The notes: generated by a model not told the origin, from the letters alone. A DNA stretch of 55,237 nt from Irregularibacter muris (GCF_024622505.1 NZ_JANKAS010000017.1:1-55237), one strand, 5' to 3'; positions 1 through 9,150 are shown, numbered from the stretch's first letter. Program-made: numbers and translations.

Positions 1-71
1 GTATAACCTCCTTCGCCACGTAAATATGCATCTACAACTTTCTTTTTAAACTCATAACTGTATACAGCCAT
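1..71 (-). CDS. IS3-family transposase OrfA, N-terminal fragment (runs off window)
   Basis: Only the first 23 residues are visible; they begin MAVYSYEFKKKVVDAYLRGE. This is the typical start of the helix-turn-helix OrfA protein of IS3-family elements, which binds the insertion sequence ends and is usually fused by frameshift to the DDE catalytic OrfB. A GGAGG site lies about 11 bases before the ATG. The rest of the gene is outside the window. Confidence 0.8.
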   Translation of the reverse strand, partial: MAVYSYEFKKKVVDAYLRGEGGY

Positions 72-127
72 AAAAATACCGACCTCCAATCGTTAGATTT
101 TTGGTCTAACTTTTGGGGGTCGGTACA
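1..127 (-). mobile_element. IS3-family (IS150-like) insertion sequence, end only
   Basis: On the minus strand the segment begins with a terminal sequence starting TGTACCGACCCCCAAAAGT, which matches the usual end of IS150-group IS3 elements. It is followed by a ribosome binding site and the start of an OrfA-type transposase. The element runs off the left edge of the window, so the other end, the target duplication and the intactness of the transposase cannot be judged. The inner copy GGTCTAAC is also echoed close by, as expected for an imperfect terminal repeat. Confidence 0.8.
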
Positions 128-143
128 TTAAGTAAGATGCCTT

Positions 144-1403
144 TTATTCTACAGAATAATTTCTGATTTCTTCTACTTTTCTTATCTTCCAAGGTCCTTG
201 TTCATTTTCCTGTTTTTCTAATTCAAATTCATATACTTTTACCTTATTATATCTTGGATGAATCTCTGTAGGATAATAAAAAGATAAATAGACTATATTT
301 TCTACATCTTTTCTTTCAAAGAAGTAATAAGAAGGTAAAGATATTTGATTCCACCCTTCTTCTACCTCTTGGATCATGCTTTCTACACCTTCAGGATTCT
401 GATCTTCCTCCAGCAAATATCCCTGAGCTTCTTTGATTAAACCCAATTCATAGGCCTGAAAAAAAGCTTTTACTGTCATTTGGGGTTCCATAGGCCATTG
501 GGGCCTTCCCTTCCACCAGCTTGTGACCTTTTCCACTTCCTTGTATTTGTTCTCTACCCATTGATAGATGGTTTTGCCATAGTGATCTACTGTATCAAAT
601 AATCTTTTTCCTACCAATATTTGGCCATTAGAAAATAAAGCAATATCATCTCCGTAAGCCCAAAAAATCCTATTAAGTTGTTGATCTTGATATTGAAATA
701 TTTCTATATACTGGTGGGAGTTCCCAAACTCTCCCTTTATAATAATTTCTTCTTTTCCATCTCCATTGATATCCTTAATAAACCATTGGGATTGTTCTTC
801 TTCATAATCCTTAAGAATTATTTTATTTCCTTCATTTAACTTCAGAAAGTAGTATTTTCCTTGTTTTATCAGTTGAACTTTTTCTAAATTATTATCATTA
901 TTTAAATCCGCCACTTGTTCTTCGAGCAAAACTTCCTGTCCTGAAAGTTCAATTTTTGCCCTGGTGGTCAAATGAATGGATAATTGGTATACCTGATTTG
1001 GCCATTGATTTATGCTGATATTATCCCAAAAGTCTTGTTCTTCAGAAATCAATAATTTTCCTTCTTTAAAACTCAATATCTTTTCCGTAGAAGTCTGATT
1101 ATCCTTAGCGTGTAAAGGATCCATTTTAATATGAATAGTGTCATTGGCTTTCACATTTATGATGTAGGGGATTTTTGCATTTACCTTTTGTTCTCCTAAT
1201 TTTTCATCGTTGATATATAAATTAGAAGGATCGCCTGGGGTAATAATTAAAGTGACTTCTTCTTTTAGCATGTTAAAAACAGCTTTCTCTTCCATATTAC
1301 ACCATTGATAAATAAAAATACTCATCAATAAAATAATCAATACGAGAAATGATAGGACTATAGATTTCATTTTTTTCCAAGAAAATACTTTTATAATAAT
1401 CAT
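144..1403 (-). CDS. membrane-anchored protein with FG-GAP-like calcium-binding loops
   Basis: I do not recognise a named family. A basic N-terminus is followed by one hydrophobic segment (about residues 12-34), so the protein is probably anchored with its bulk outside the cell. In the middle, two acidic loops DLNNDNNLE and DINGDGKEE, about 45 residues apart, look like the DxNxDG calcium-binding motifs of FG-GAP/VCBS propeller repeats. The C-terminal part is charged and mentions no catalytic motif. The chosen ATG has AGGGGAG seven bases upstream; a start 21 bases earlier exists but would place the ribosome binding site inside the gene. The protein is 419 residues from this start. It stands alone between the insertion sequence and the ZIP transporter. 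Confidence 0.6.
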   Translation of the reverse strand: MIIIKVFSWKKMKSIVLSFLVLIILLMSIFIYQWCNMEEKAVFNMLKEEVTLIITPGDPSNLYINDEKLGEQKVNAKIPYIINVKANDTIHIKMDPLHAKDNQTSTEKILSFKEGKLLISEEQDFWDNISINQWPNQVYQLSIHLTTRAKIELSGQEVLLEEQVADLNNDNNLEKVQLIKQGKYYFLKLNEGNKIILKDYEEEQSQWFIKDINGDGKEEIIIKGEFGNSHQYIEIFQYQDQQLNRIFWAYGDDIALFSNGQILVGKRLFDTVDHYGKTIYQWVENKYKEVEKVTSWWKGRPQWPMEPQMTVKAFFQAYELGLIKEAQGYLLEEDQNPEGVESMIQEVEEGWNQISLPSYYFFERKDVENIVYLSFYYPTEIHPRYNKVKVYEFELEKQENEQGPWKIRKVEEIRNYSVE

Positions 1404-1472
1404 TTTTTCTGCTCCCCTTTTCATATTATAAATTTATGGGGAGAAGTTTAAAAAAATGTCATTTATTCATTT

Positions 1473-2291
1473 TTATCCTAAAGCCACATCTAATACCATC
1501 ATAACAGCAAAACCTAACATAGCTCCAATGGTAGCAACATGGGTATTTTTGTTCAATTGGGATTCTGGAATAAGTTCCTCTACCACTACGTATATCATCG
1601 CACCTGCGGCAAAAGATAAAGCATAGGGCAATATGGGTTCCATGGCTACAACTGCTATAGCCCCTATAACTCCTGCTATAGGCTCTACAATCCCTGAAGC
1701 CTGACCGTAAAGAAAACTTTTCCACCTGGAAAGCCCTTCCCTTCTGAGGGGAATAGACACTGCTGCTCCCTCAGGAAAGTTTTGTATGCCTATTCCCAAG
1801 GCCAAGGCAATGGCTCCCCCAATGGTAGCGGGACTGGATCCTGTGGCCAATGCTCCAAAGGCCACTCCTACGGCCAACCCCTCTGGAATATTATGAAGGG
1901 TAATAGCCAATACCAATAAAACACTTCTATGCCAATTGGTTTCTATTCCTTCAGCTTCACTTGTGGGGTATCCCATATGCAAATGAGGAATAATATTATC
2001 TACTAGCCATAAAAAAGCTCCTCCTCCTAGAAATCCTATCACTGCTGGTAAAACGGGATACTTGCTAGTTTTTTCCGCCATATCAATAGCTGGAGCAAGT
2101 AAGGACCAAAAGCTTGCTGCTATCATAACCCCTGCGGCAAAACCTAACATACCATCTAATACTTTTCTATTAATGGTTTTAAATATAAATACCAATCCTG
2201 CCCCCAGGGCAGTGACAAACCATGTAAAAAGAGTAGCAATTAAGGCCTGAGTAACATGATCTATTTCGTAGAACCATTGAAACATCGACAC
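1473..2291 (-). CDS. ZIP-family divalent metal transporter
   Basis: ZIP proteins move zinc, iron or other divalent metals into the cytoplasm. The sequence has about eight hydrophobic segments and both signature helices: [10 protein letters not shown] near residues 133-142 and NFPEGAA near 171-177, which carry the metal-binding His, Asn and Glu. A variable loop with HLH (about residues 103-105) fits the usual metal-binding region. It resembles the GufA/ZupT branch. The start is debatable: AAAGGAG lies inside the longer reading frame, so a GTG at 2291 (six bases after the site) or an ATG at 2285 is likelier than the upstream ATG. It is transcribed divergently from the hemerythrin gene. Metal specificity cannot be read from sequence. 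Confidence 0.85.
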   Translation of the reverse strand: MSMFQWFYEIDHVTQALIATLFTWFVTALGAGLVFIFKTINRKVLDGMLGFAAGVMIAASFWSLLAPAIDMAEKTSKYPVLPAVIGFLGGGAFLWLVDNIIPHLHMGYPTSEAEGIETNWHRSVLLVLAITLHNIPEGLAVGVAFGALATGSSPATIGGAIALALGIGIQNFPEGAAVSIPLRREGLSRWKSFLYGQASGIVEPIAGVIGAIAVVAMEPILPYALSFAAGAMIYVVVEELIPESQLNKNTHVATIGAMLGFAVMMVLDVALG

Positions 2292-2462
2292 TATCATCTC
2301 CTTTAAAACTTTTATATTCAATAGGTATTATCCTATTAGATCTTTTAGTTTATTCCCTTTTTTATTTCTATTCAAGCAAATTTTTTATTTGTTTATTTTA
2401 TTATAAAATGGTTAAAAATAATAGGAGATTTCATAGCAATAATTTACTAGGGAGGGTTTCTT

Positions 2463-3023
2463 TTGAAAAGTATAGATATATTAGTCCAAGAGCATAACAA
2501 CATACAAAGAGTGTTGGCCGTTGTAAGAAAGGCGTGTATGGATATTGTAGAAGGCGGCGACGTAGATACTGAGGATTTCTTGGCTATAGTTGATTTTATT
2601 AAAAATTATGCAGATAAGCATCATCATGGAAAAGAAGAGGATATGCTGTTTGCAGATATGTCTAATGAATTAGGCGAAGCCATAAAAGTTGGGCCTGTTC
2701 AAGGAATGCTTATAGAACATGATATGGGCAGAAGGTTCGTAAAACTTCTAGAGGAAGCAATTAAAAGATACCAAGCAGGGGATAAAGGTGCTAAAGTAGA
2801 TATTATTGCCAACGCCATTGGCTATGCCCATTTATTAAATGATCATATTGATAAGGAAAATAATGTACTTTATCAATTTGCCCTACGTCAATTAAAAGAT
2901 GAAACTAAGGAGAAATTAGATAGGGAATTTAATGAATATGAATCCTTAGATGAACATCAAGAGAGAAGAGAAAAGTACATTCATATGGTTAAAGAATTGC
3001 AGAAAAAATATAATCTAATATAA
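2463..3023 (+). CDS. hemerythrin domain protein
   Basis: Hemerythrin domains are four-helix bundles that hold a di-iron centre and bind oxygen, nitric oxide or act in iron-centre repair or oxygen sensing. The ligand pattern is visible: EH at residues 10-11, HHH with nearby EE at 53-59, EHD at 85-87, H123 and HIDKEN at 128-133. The protein is 186 residues, the length of clostridial stand-alone hemerythrins. The start is TTG, supported by GGGAGGG about seven bases upstream. It is monocistronic, ending in a strong hairpin terminator. In an anaerobe it probably deals with oxygen or NO stress; that role is inferred. Confidence 0.85.
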   Translation: MKSIDILVQEHNNIQRVLAVVRKACMDIVEGGDVDTEDFLAIVDFIKNYADKHHHGKEEDMLFADMSNELGEAIKVGPVQGMLIEHDMGRRFVKLLEEAIKRYQAGDKGAKVDIIANAIGYAHLLNDHIDKENNVLYQFALRQLKDETKEKLDREFNEYESLDEHQERREKYIHMVKELQKKYNLI

Positions 3024-3070
3024 TCAAACAGAGGGTAGAAAAATATTATTTTTCTACCCTCTGTTTGATT
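3022..3070. terminator. bidirectional terminator, 23-bp perfect stem
   Basis: Positions 3022-3044 and 3048-3070 are exact reverse complements with a three-base loop. The stem has A-rich and T-rich flanks on the loop side. It overlaps the last bases of the hemerythrin gene and lies between the convergent ends of that gene and valS, so it can stop transcription from both sides. Confidence 0.8.
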
Positions 3071-3074
3071 ATAA

Positions 3075-3134
3075 AGTATCATAAATACCATATATATTTT
3101 CCTTACTTGCAATTAGTATTTTATTTATGATACT
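3075..3134. repeat. inverted repeat, 13-bp arms
   Basis: AGTATCATAAATA at 3075-3087 is exactly matched in reverse complement at 3122-3134, with a 34-base spacer. It sits just downstream of valS and beside the strong terminator. It lacks a T-run, so it may be a processed 3' end structure or an old insertion scar rather than a terminator. Confidence 0.4.
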
Positions 3135-3188
3135 TCCTTATTTTTTATTTCATCTATAATCTTCGGTAGAAGAACATCTACCTAGTAT

Positions 3189-5840
3189 CTACTTCTCATA
3201 AGAAGCTAATCTTTCTAACACCTTTTCCATCATTTCCTGATATTTTTTCTGCTTTTCTTTTTCTTGTTCCACTACTTGGTCAGGTGCTTTGGCTATAAAA
3301 CCTTGGTTAGATAGTTTCCCATTAACGCGTTTTAATTCAGATTCTAAATGGGATTTTTCTTTTTGTAGCCGCTCTATTTCCTTTTCTTTATCCACAAGAT
3401 CTTCTAGGGGGATAAAAATTTCTACTTTATCTACCACGGTAGTCACTGCATTCTCTGGTATATTTTCTTTTATCGTATTAACCACTATTTCTGATGCACT
3501 GGCAAGACTTTTGAAATATGCAGCGGAATTTTTCAATAATCCAGCAATATTTTCATTATCAGCAATTAATATTACTTTTGCTTTTCTAGAAGGAACCACA
3601 TTCATCTCTGCTCTAGCATTTCGAATACTTCGAATAACCGCCATGATAGTTTTCATTTCTTGCTCTTCTTTTTCATAGTTATTTTCTTCTTTGTATTCTG
3701 GCCATTGAGAGATCATAATACTTTCTTCCTGTCCTGGAAGGTGGGTGAAAATCTCTTCCGTGATGAAGGGCATAAAGGGGTGTAGCAATTTTAGTGTATT
3801 CTTTAATACCTTTACCAAGGTATACTGAGCTGCAATTTTGCTATTTTGATCTTCTCCATATAATCTTGGTTTGACCAACTCAATATACCAATCACAGTAT
3901 TCACTCCAAATAAAATCATAAAGCTTTGCTGTCGCAATGCCTAGTTCATATTTATCTAGGTTTTCCGTAATCTCTTTTATTAGGGTATTGCATCTACTAA
4001 TGATCCATTTATCTGCACTAGTGAAATTTTCATTGGCAATATCTTCTTTGTCTAAAATGTCCTCCTGTAGGTTCATCAAAACAAATCTAGAGGCATTCCA
4101 TATCTTATTGGCAAAGTTTCTATTGGCTTCCACTTTTTCCATATGCCATCGAGTATCATTTCCCGGGGAATTTCCCGTAACTAAGGTAAATCTTAAAGCA
4201 TCTGCTCCAAATTCTTCAATAATTTCTAGGGGATCTACTCCATTTCCCAAGGATTTACTCATTTTTCTTCCCTGGGCATCTCGTACAATCCCATGGATAT
4301 ATACATCTTCAAAGGGGGTTTCTCCCATTTGTTCTATTCCTGAGAAAATCATTCTAGCTACCCAGAAGAAGATAATATCATAGCCTGTGACTAAAACATT
4401 ATTGGGGTAGAACTTCTCTACATCCTCTGTTTTATCTGGCCATCCTAAAGTAGAGAAAGGCCAAAGGGCAGAACTAAACCAGGTATCCAACACATCTTCA
4501 TCTTGCACAATATGGCTAGAACCACAAGAGCATTTCTCTGGAGCCTCCTTGGCCACTATAGTCTCCCCACAGTCTTGGCAATAATAGGCTGGAATACGAT
4601 GACCCCACCATAATTGTCTAGATATACACCAATCTCTGATATTTTCCATCCAATTGTAATAGATTTTTTCAAACCGTTCTGGGATAAATTTAGTTTCTCC
4701 TTCTCTTACTACTTGTAATGCTGGCTGAGCTAAAGGTTCCATTTTGACAAACCATTGTTGTGAAATAATAGGCTCAACTGTAGTAGAACATCTATAACAG
4801 CCACCAACATTATGAGGATGAGCTTCTATATTCACTAAGAGCCCCATTCCTTTTAAATCTTCTACTATAGCTTTTCTTGCCTCATAGCGATCCATTCCCT
4901 CATATTTCCCTGCCAATTCATTCATGGTAGCATCATCATGCATCACCTTAATTTTAGGTAATTTATGGCGTAATCCTACTTCAAAATCATTGGGGTCATG
5001 GGCTGGAGTAATCTTTACAGCTCCTGTACCAAATTCCATATCTACATAACTGTCTGCAATAATAGGAATTTCTCTATTCATTAGAGGGAGCATGATTTTT
5101 TTGCCTATGAGATGTTGATATCTTTCATCATCGGGATTGACAGCAACAGCAGTATCTCCCAAAATGGTCTCGGGTCTTGTAGTCGCAATGACAATGCTTT
5201 CCTCACTATCTATGACAGGATAGGCTACATGCCATAAATTTCCTTCTTTTTCCTCATATTCAACCTCTGCATCCGAGAGAGCTGTTTTACAGTCGGGACA
5301 CCAGTTGATAATGCGATTGCCCCTATAAATAAGGCCTTTTTCGTATAGTCTTACAAATACTTCCTTTACCGCCTCACTACACCCTTCATCCATAGTAAAG
5401 CGTTCCCTTGACCAGTCGCAGGAGCTTCCTAGTTTTCTAAATTGAGCACTGATACGATTACGATATACTTTTGCCCAATCCCATGCTCTTTCTAAAAATC
5501 CATCTCTCCCTAAATCATTTTTCGTTAAGCCATCCTTAGCCATGGCTTCGACTACCTTTACCTCGGTAGCTATGCTAGCATGGTCTGTTCCTGGTAACCA
5601 TAGGGCTGCATAACCCTGCATTCTCTTCCATCTAATGAGAATATCTTGCAAGGTACCATCAAAGGCATGACCGATGTGTAGCTGCCCTGTAATATTTGGT
5701 GGAGGCATAACTATGGTATATCCCTCACCTTTTTCATTAATTTCAGGTTTAAAATATCCCTTTTCTTCCCACCTACTGTATAATTTGTTTTCTACTTCGG
5801 CAGGATGATAGATTTTTGCAATATTTGTTCTATCTTCCAT
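3189..5840 (-). CDS. valS: valine--tRNA ligase
   Basis: Class I aminoacyl-tRNA synthetase that attaches valine to tRNA-Val in the cytoplasm. The HIGH signature is at residues 55-58 (LHIGHAFDG) and KMSKS lies near residue 530 ([10 protein letters not shown]). Zinc-type cysteine pairs appear in the editing and insertion regions (CPDC, CQDCGE, CSCGS). The last 65 residues form the charged coiled coil typical of ValS. The protein is 883 residues, the family length. The ATG at 5840 has AAGGAGG upstream; a 17-residue longer frame exists but reads through that site. It is second in a T-box-controlled unit, 19 bases after a 52-residue membrane protein gene. Confidence 0.97.
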   Translation of the reverse strand: MEDRTNIAKIYHPAEVENKLYSRWEEKGYFKPEINEKGEGYTIVMPPPNITGQLHIGHAFDGTLQDILIRWKRMQGYAALWLPGTDHASIATEVKVVEAMAKDGLTKNDLGRDGFLERAWDWAKVYRNRISAQFRKLGSSCDWSRERFTMDEGCSEAVKEVFVRLYEKGLIYRGNRIINWCPDCKTALSDAEVEYEEKEGNLWHVAYPVIDSEESIVIATTRPETILGDTAVAVNPDDERYQHLIGKKIMLPLMNREIPIIADSYVDMEFGTGAVKITPAHDPNDFEVGLRHKLPKIKVMHDDATMNELAGKYEGMDRYEARKAIVEDLKGMGLLVNIEAHPHNVGGCYRCSTTVEPIISQQWFVKMEPLAQPALQVVREGETKFIPERFEKIYYNWMENIRDWCISRQLWWGHRIPAYYCQDCGETIVAKEAPEKCSCGSSHIVQDEDVLDTWFSSALWPFSTLGWPDKTEDVEKFYPNNVLVTGYDIIFFWVARMIFSGIEQMGETPFEDVYIHGIVRDAQGRKMSKSLGNGVDPLEIIEEFGADALRFTLVTGNSPGNDTRWHMEKVEANRNFANKIWNASRFVLMNLQEDILDKEDIANENFTSADKWIISRCNTLIKEITENLDKYELGIATAKLYDFIWSEYCDWYIELVKPRLYGEDQNSKIAAQYTLVKVLKNTLKLLHPFMPFITEEIFTHLPGQEESIMISQWPEYKEENNYEKEEQEMKTIMAVIRSIRNARAEMNVVPSRKAKVILIADNENIAGLLKNSAAYFKSLASASEIVVNTIKENIPENAVTTVVDKVEIFIPLEDLVDKEKEIERLQKEKSHLESELKRVNGKLSNQGFIAKAPDQVVEQEKEKQKKYQEMMEKVLERLASYEK

Positions 5841-5859
5841 GACAAAACCTCCTTGATTC

Positions 5860-6018
5860 TTAAATAATGTTAAATATATATAAAATGCCAACTACTGCTA
5901 TAATAAAGCCAATAAGCTTTAGAGCTAAAAATGAAATCCATTGAAAAATCTTTGTAATCATCTTTGCGCCATATACCAATACAGCACCAAAAATTAATAA
6001 GCCTACACCTAATTCCAT
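5860..6018 (-). CDS. 52-residue small membrane protein between T-box and valS
   Basis: A short reading frame encodes [20 protein letters not shown] and continues to a TAA. Two hydrophobic segments (about residues 3-18 and 27-50) are separated by a short basic and aromatic stretch, which suggests a small two-span or hairpin membrane protein. A GGGGTGAAAG site precedes the ATG. It lies after the T-box terminator and ends 19 bases before the valS start, so it is co-transcribed with valS and controlled by charging of tRNA-Val. I do not recognise a family. Codon use and hydrophobic pattern support it being real, but its function is unknown. Confidence 0.6.
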   Translation of the reverse strand: MELGVGLLIFGAVLVYGAKMITKIFQWISFLALKLIGFIIAVVGILYIFNII

Positions 6019-6136
6019 ATCTTTCACCCCAAGGTCAAAATATTAGTATAAATTAAGAAGTTTAAGGACTAAATAAAAGTGATCATTTCCTCCTCGCTAA
6101 ATAATAAATGATAATAAGTAGAAGGACCATAAAAGT

Positions 6137-6375
6137 AAAAAACCCCTCGTCCAATAAAGGACGAAGGGTTATCTTCGCGGTACCACCTTAGTTCTCAATA
6201 TGAGCACTTTATCATCATATAACGGATTTCTCCGGATCAACCTACTTCAGACGATGTCCTTTCAGTATCACAGTTTAGAAGCTACCTTCAAAAAAGCCTG
6301 TTTCAGGAAATTTCTCAGCCTATGAATTTCCTTCTCTTGGAAAGTACTTTTTCTACTCCTCTTCCTCATTACCTT
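6137..6375 (-). promoter_or_regulatory. T-box riboswitch, valine specifier GUA
   Basis: On the minus strand the T-box core GGTGGTACCGCG (6176-6187) is followed by a GC-rich terminator hairpin at 6143-6170 with a T-run. Stem I is readable: an AGTA-type loop, an apical hairpin GGAAATT/AATTTCC carrying GGCTGAGA, and on the 3' side the pattern GAAG-GTA-G-CTTC. The GTA at 6283-6285 sits exactly where the specifier codon should be, and CTTC can pair with GAAG at the base. GUA is a valine codon, which agrees with valS downstream. Uncharged tRNA-Val should stabilise the antiterminator and turn on the 52-residue protein and valS. Confidence 0.92.
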
Positions 6376-6398
6376 TAACTGTCTATATTTGTAAACTA

Positions 6399-7049
6399 TT
6401 ATATAGTAATTTTAGATTTTGTCAATTCATTGTGAAGATCTTTTTCTACTATGCCAGTAATATAAGAATTTAATACCTCCAATGCTTTCATATTATGTCC
6501 TCCCTCGGGAATAATAATATCTGCCACTTTTTTCGTCGGTTCCACATAGGAATCATGCATGGGTTTTACCGTAGAAAAGTATTGATCCATTACAGAATCT
6601 ATAGAGCGTCCTCTTTCTTCTATATCTCGCATTAGTCTTCTTGAAAAACGAATATCACTTTCAGTATCTACAAAAAGCTTTAAATCTAGGATATCCAAAA
6701 TTTCCTTATAATATAAGGTAAAAATTCCCTCTACTATAATAATAGAGGCAGGTTTTACCTCAATAGTCTCTTGACTACGGGTATGGAGTTTAAAATCATA
6801 GACAGGCTCCTGTATAGTTTGTCCATTTTTCAAAGCCTTTAAATGTTCAAATAATAATGCACTTTCAATGGCATCTGGATGATCGTAATTGGCCTTTTCT
6901 CTTGTTTCAAAAGGGATATGGCTTTGATCTCGATAATAATTATCTAAAAATATCATGGTGCCACTATTTTCTGGCAACATGTTAAAAATCTGATAGGCTA
7001 AAGTGGTTTTTCCCGAGCCTGTTCCCCCGGCAATCCCAATGATTTTCAT
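6399..7049 (-). CDS. udk: uridine kinase
   Basis: Phosphorylates uridine and cytidine to their monophosphates in the pyrimidine salvage pathway. The P-loop GGTGSGKT is at residues 8-15. The family features DNYY (about residue 41), the YDHPDA stretch and the EGI motif with later RRLMRDIEERGR (about residues 150-161) are present. The protein is 216 residues, close to the usual length. The ATG at 7049 is preceded by AAAGGACGGG; an earlier in-frame ATG would contain that site. It stands alone, with the valS T-box starting just beyond its 3' end. Confidence 0.93.
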   Translation of the reverse strand: MKIIGIAGGTGSGKTTLAYQIFNMLPENSGTMIFLDNYYRDQSHIPFETREKANYDHPDAIESALLFEHLKALKNGQTIQEPVYDFKLHTRSQETIEVKPASIIIVEGIFTLYYKEILDILDLKLFVDTESDIRFSRRLMRDIEERGRSIDSVMDQYFSTVKPMHDSYVEPTKKVADIIIPEGGHNMKALEVLNSYITGIVEKDLHNELTKSKITI

Positions 7050-7195
7050 TAATTCCCGTCCTTTCATTTTTAGGATTTATTCTGTGTAATATGCTACCCT
7101 AAAATCATATGCTTAGTCAAGGAACTTGTCCAGTAGTTTTTTTGTTTTACTTTATAAATTAAAATATTATGGGTATATAGGTAGAATAATTGGTA

Positions 7196-7224
7196 TTGCC
7201 TCATAAAATAATTAATCATATAAT
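7196..7224 (+). promoter_or_regulatory. candidate sigma-A promoter for mgtE leader
   Basis: TTGCCT (7196-7201) and TATAAT (7219-7224) are separated by 17 bases. Transcription would begin near 7231, so the whole repeat element at 7240-7353 and the small ORF at 7397 would be part of the mgtE leader RNA. No other comparable promoter is seen between the element and the gene. Confidence 0.55.
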
Positions 7225-7239
7225 AATATAAGATCAATC

Positions 7240-7353
7240 TGTTGTACTCGTTAAATTAAGAGCTTGCTTTGTATGAGTGTTTGAGCCAAGCAAGTTTTTG
7301 ACGCTACCTGTAAGGGTTACAAACTCTTCACCTGGGGATTTAACTGGTACAAC
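7240..7353 (+). repeat. MITE-like element copy 1, in mgtE leader
   Basis: The two ends are inverted copies: GTTGTAC with GTTAAAT on the left and ATTTAAC with GTACAAC on the right (7241-7257 against 7338-7353). Inside, GCTTGCTT and AAGCAAG can also pair. The same right end, ATTTAACTGGTACAAC, occurs at the copy near 9150, and a diverged copy follows pepA. The element lies directly after the candidate promoter, so it would fold as the first part of the mgtE leader RNA. Confidence 0.6.
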
Positions 7354-7396
7354 CGACAAGATGAATTATTTCATACTTATTCTGGAGGTGACTGTT

Positions 7397-7510
7397 ATGG
7401 ATGATGGACCCTATCATCTTATGTATGTGATAAGGAAATACGAGGTTTCTCATTCATACTTTCACCTACGGGTGCTAATGATAAAAGGGGAAGCCTCAAA
7501 AATTGAATAA
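7397..7510 (+). CDS. putative 37-residue leader peptide of mgtE
   Basis: The ATG at 7397 follows GGAGGTGA by five bases, which is a better ribosome binding site than most genes in the window have. The peptide starts MDDGPYHLMYVIRKYEVSH and is rich in Tyr, His and hydrophobic residues. Its stop codon (7508-7510) overlaps the AAAGGAGG site of mgtE, so translation of the two could be coupled, and ribosomes on this frame would disrupt the hairpin at 7442-7497. No known leader peptide is recognised. It could also be chance coding within a structured leader. Confidence 0.4.
   Translation: MDDGPYHLMYVIRKYEVSHSYFHLRVLMIKGEASKIE
7442..7497 (+). promoter_or_regulatory. leader hairpin just before the mgtE ribosome binding site
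   Basis: GAGGTTTCTC (7442-7451) pairs with GGGGAAGCCTC (7488-7497) through ten base pairs with two G-U pairs, and an inner CACC/GGTG hairpin lies at 7463-7474. Two further small hairpins precede it (GATGAT/ATCATC and CTTAT/ATAAG). There is no T-run, so control of translation is likelier than transcription termination. The classical M-box consensus cannot be recognised here. Confidence 0.45.
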
Positions 7511-7523
7511 AGGAGGAATTTCC

Positions 7524-8855
7524 TTGAAAGAAATCTTGGACAGAATAGAAAATAAAAACTTTAAAAGTTTACAGAAATACCTTATAGAACAACAACCAGC
7601 AGATATCGCTGAATACATGAAGGAATTATCTGATAAAAATAGTTTGCTTGTATTTAGATTGCTACCAAAGGATTTGGCCACTGAGGTATTTTCTTTTATG
7701 GATGTTTATTATCAAACTAGATTTTCAGAGCTTATTAAGATCGATGAATTAAGAGAAATTGTTGATGATTTATACTTTGATGATAAAATTGCATTTTTGG
7801 AGGAATTGCCAGCAAATTTGGTGAAAAAAATCTTACAGAACACCCATGAGCAAGAACGTAGATTAATTAATCAATTTCTTAATTACCCTGAGTTTTCCGC
7901 TGGTAGTCTTATGACTATTGAGTTTGTAGATTTAAAAAAACAAATGACAGTAGCTACTGCCATCAAACATATTCGAGAGACCGGTTATGACAAAGAAACT
8001 ATTTATACTTGCTATGTTATTGATAAATTTAGAAAATTAGAAGGAGTTATTTCCCTACGGGATATTTTAGTAGCTGATGAAGATGAAAAGATTAGTGAAT
8101 TGATGGAAACAGAATTTATTTCTATCCACACAAAGGAAGACCAGGAGGAAGTAGCTGAGATTTTTAAAAAATATGATTTTCTTGCCCTGCCAGTAGTGGA
8201 TTCTGAAAATAGGTTAGTGGGCATTATTACCGTAGATGATATTGTGGATGTTATTGAAGAAGAAAATACCGAAGACTTTCATAAAATGGCAGCTCTACAG
8301 CCTACTGAGGAAGAATATTTAGACTCTAGCATTCTCTCCCTTGCCAGAAAAAGAATCCCTTGGCTGTTGATATTGATGATCTCTGCTACCTTTACGGGGG
8401 CCATTATGGATGGCTATGAAGCCTTATTACAGCAAATCGTGGCCCTCATGGTGTTTGTACCCATGCTCATGGGTACCGGGGGAAACGCTGGATCTCAATC
8501 CTCTACTTTAGTTGTAAGGGGGATGGCCCTAGGGGAAATTACTCCCTCTGATATTTTCAAGGTGGTTTGGAAGGAAATAAGGGTAAGTCTTATAGTAGGA
8601 TCTACCTTGGCCCTTTTGAACTTCTTACGGATTTATTATATTGAAAAGTATCCCTTCAATATATCCCTTACCGTAAGCCTTACTCTAATCATTACGGTCA
8701 TACTTGCCAAAGTCATAGGAAGTACACTGCCCATTGGAGCAAAGGCCCTAAAAATGGACCCAGCGGTTATGGCCAGTCCTTTGATTACGACAATTTTAGA
8801 TGCATTGGTGCTGATTACTTATTTTACAGTGGCGGGAAGTATTCTACATCTATAA
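7524..8855 (+). CDS. mgtE: magnesium transporter MgtE
   Basis: MgtE is a magnesium channel gated by cytoplasmic magnesium. The order is standard: an N-terminal helical domain (residues 1-125), two CBS domains (about 126-250), a connecting helix and five membrane segments (about 275-443). The selectivity motif GTGGNAGSQSS is at 317-327. The 443-residue length is normal. The start is TTG with AAAGGAGG seven bases upstream; an earlier in-frame TTG at 7503 precedes that site and is unlikely. The gene is flanked by related repeat elements at 7240-7353 and 9021-9150 and has a structured leader with its own small ORF. Confidence 0.93.
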   Translation: MKEILDRIENKNFKSLQKYLIEQQPADIAEYMKELSDKNSLLVFRLLPKDLATEVFSFMDVYYQTRFSELIKIDELREIVDDLYFDDKIAFLEELPANLVKKILQNTHEQERRLINQFLNYPEFSAGSLMTIEFVDLKKQMTVATAIKHIRETGYDKETIYTCYVIDKFRKLEGVISLRDILVADEDEKISELMETEFISIHTKEDQEEVAEIFKKYDFLALPVVDSENRLVGIITVDDIVDVIEEENTEDFHKMAALQPTEEEYLDSSILSLARKRIPWLLILMISATFTGAIMDGYEALLQQIVALMVFVPMLMGTGGNAGSQSSTLVVRGMALGEITPSDIFKVVWKEIRVSLIVGSTLALLNFLRIYYIEKYPFNISLTVSLTLIITVILAKVIGSTLPIGAKALKMDPAVMASPLITTILDALVLITYFTVAGSILHL

Positions 8856-9020
8856 AACTATTAAAAAGCAAACCACAGAGCTATGGCATGAAAAATAATT
8901 ACGAATTTTAAGATTCATGTCAAATCTCTAAAGTATAAAAAATATTAAGAGTCTAGTCGATGATCTAAAATCCGATCGAAGACAGATAGAGAGTTTTAAT
9001 CCTAGGATAAGACAAATGCG

Positions 9021-9150
9021 TGTTTTACTAGTTTCATTCCAAATTGCCCTATCCTAGGCTTAAAGTTTGTATGCTTACTACAGATTTCACCAAGCTTGCT
9101 TTACTGAAACAGGTGACTGGGCTTTTCTTTCACATTTAACTGGTACAACA
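9021..9150 (+). repeat. MITE-like element copy 2, downstream of mgtE
   Basis: The left end TGTTTTACTAGTTTCATT matches the copy 1 end at about 14 of 18 positions and the right end ATTTAACTGGTACAAC is identical to it. The interior GTTTGTATGCTTACTACAGA resembles the copy after pepA. A hairpin CCTAGGATA (9001-9009) with TATCCTAGG (9050-9058) overlaps its left part. The 302 bases between mgtE and the alcohol dehydrogenase hold only this element and about 150 bases with no gene. Confidence 0.55.

Noticed and set aside
7277-7396. Longer GTG-started version of the mgtE leader frame
   Set aside because: It would start inside the repeat element without a ribosome site; the ATG at 7397 has an excellent one.
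7225-7523. Classical M-box magnesium riboswitch before mgtE
   Set aside because: Position fits, but the conserved M-box segments (GGTGAGGCTCC, ACGCTGCYGCCC) cannot be found by eye; a model search is needed.
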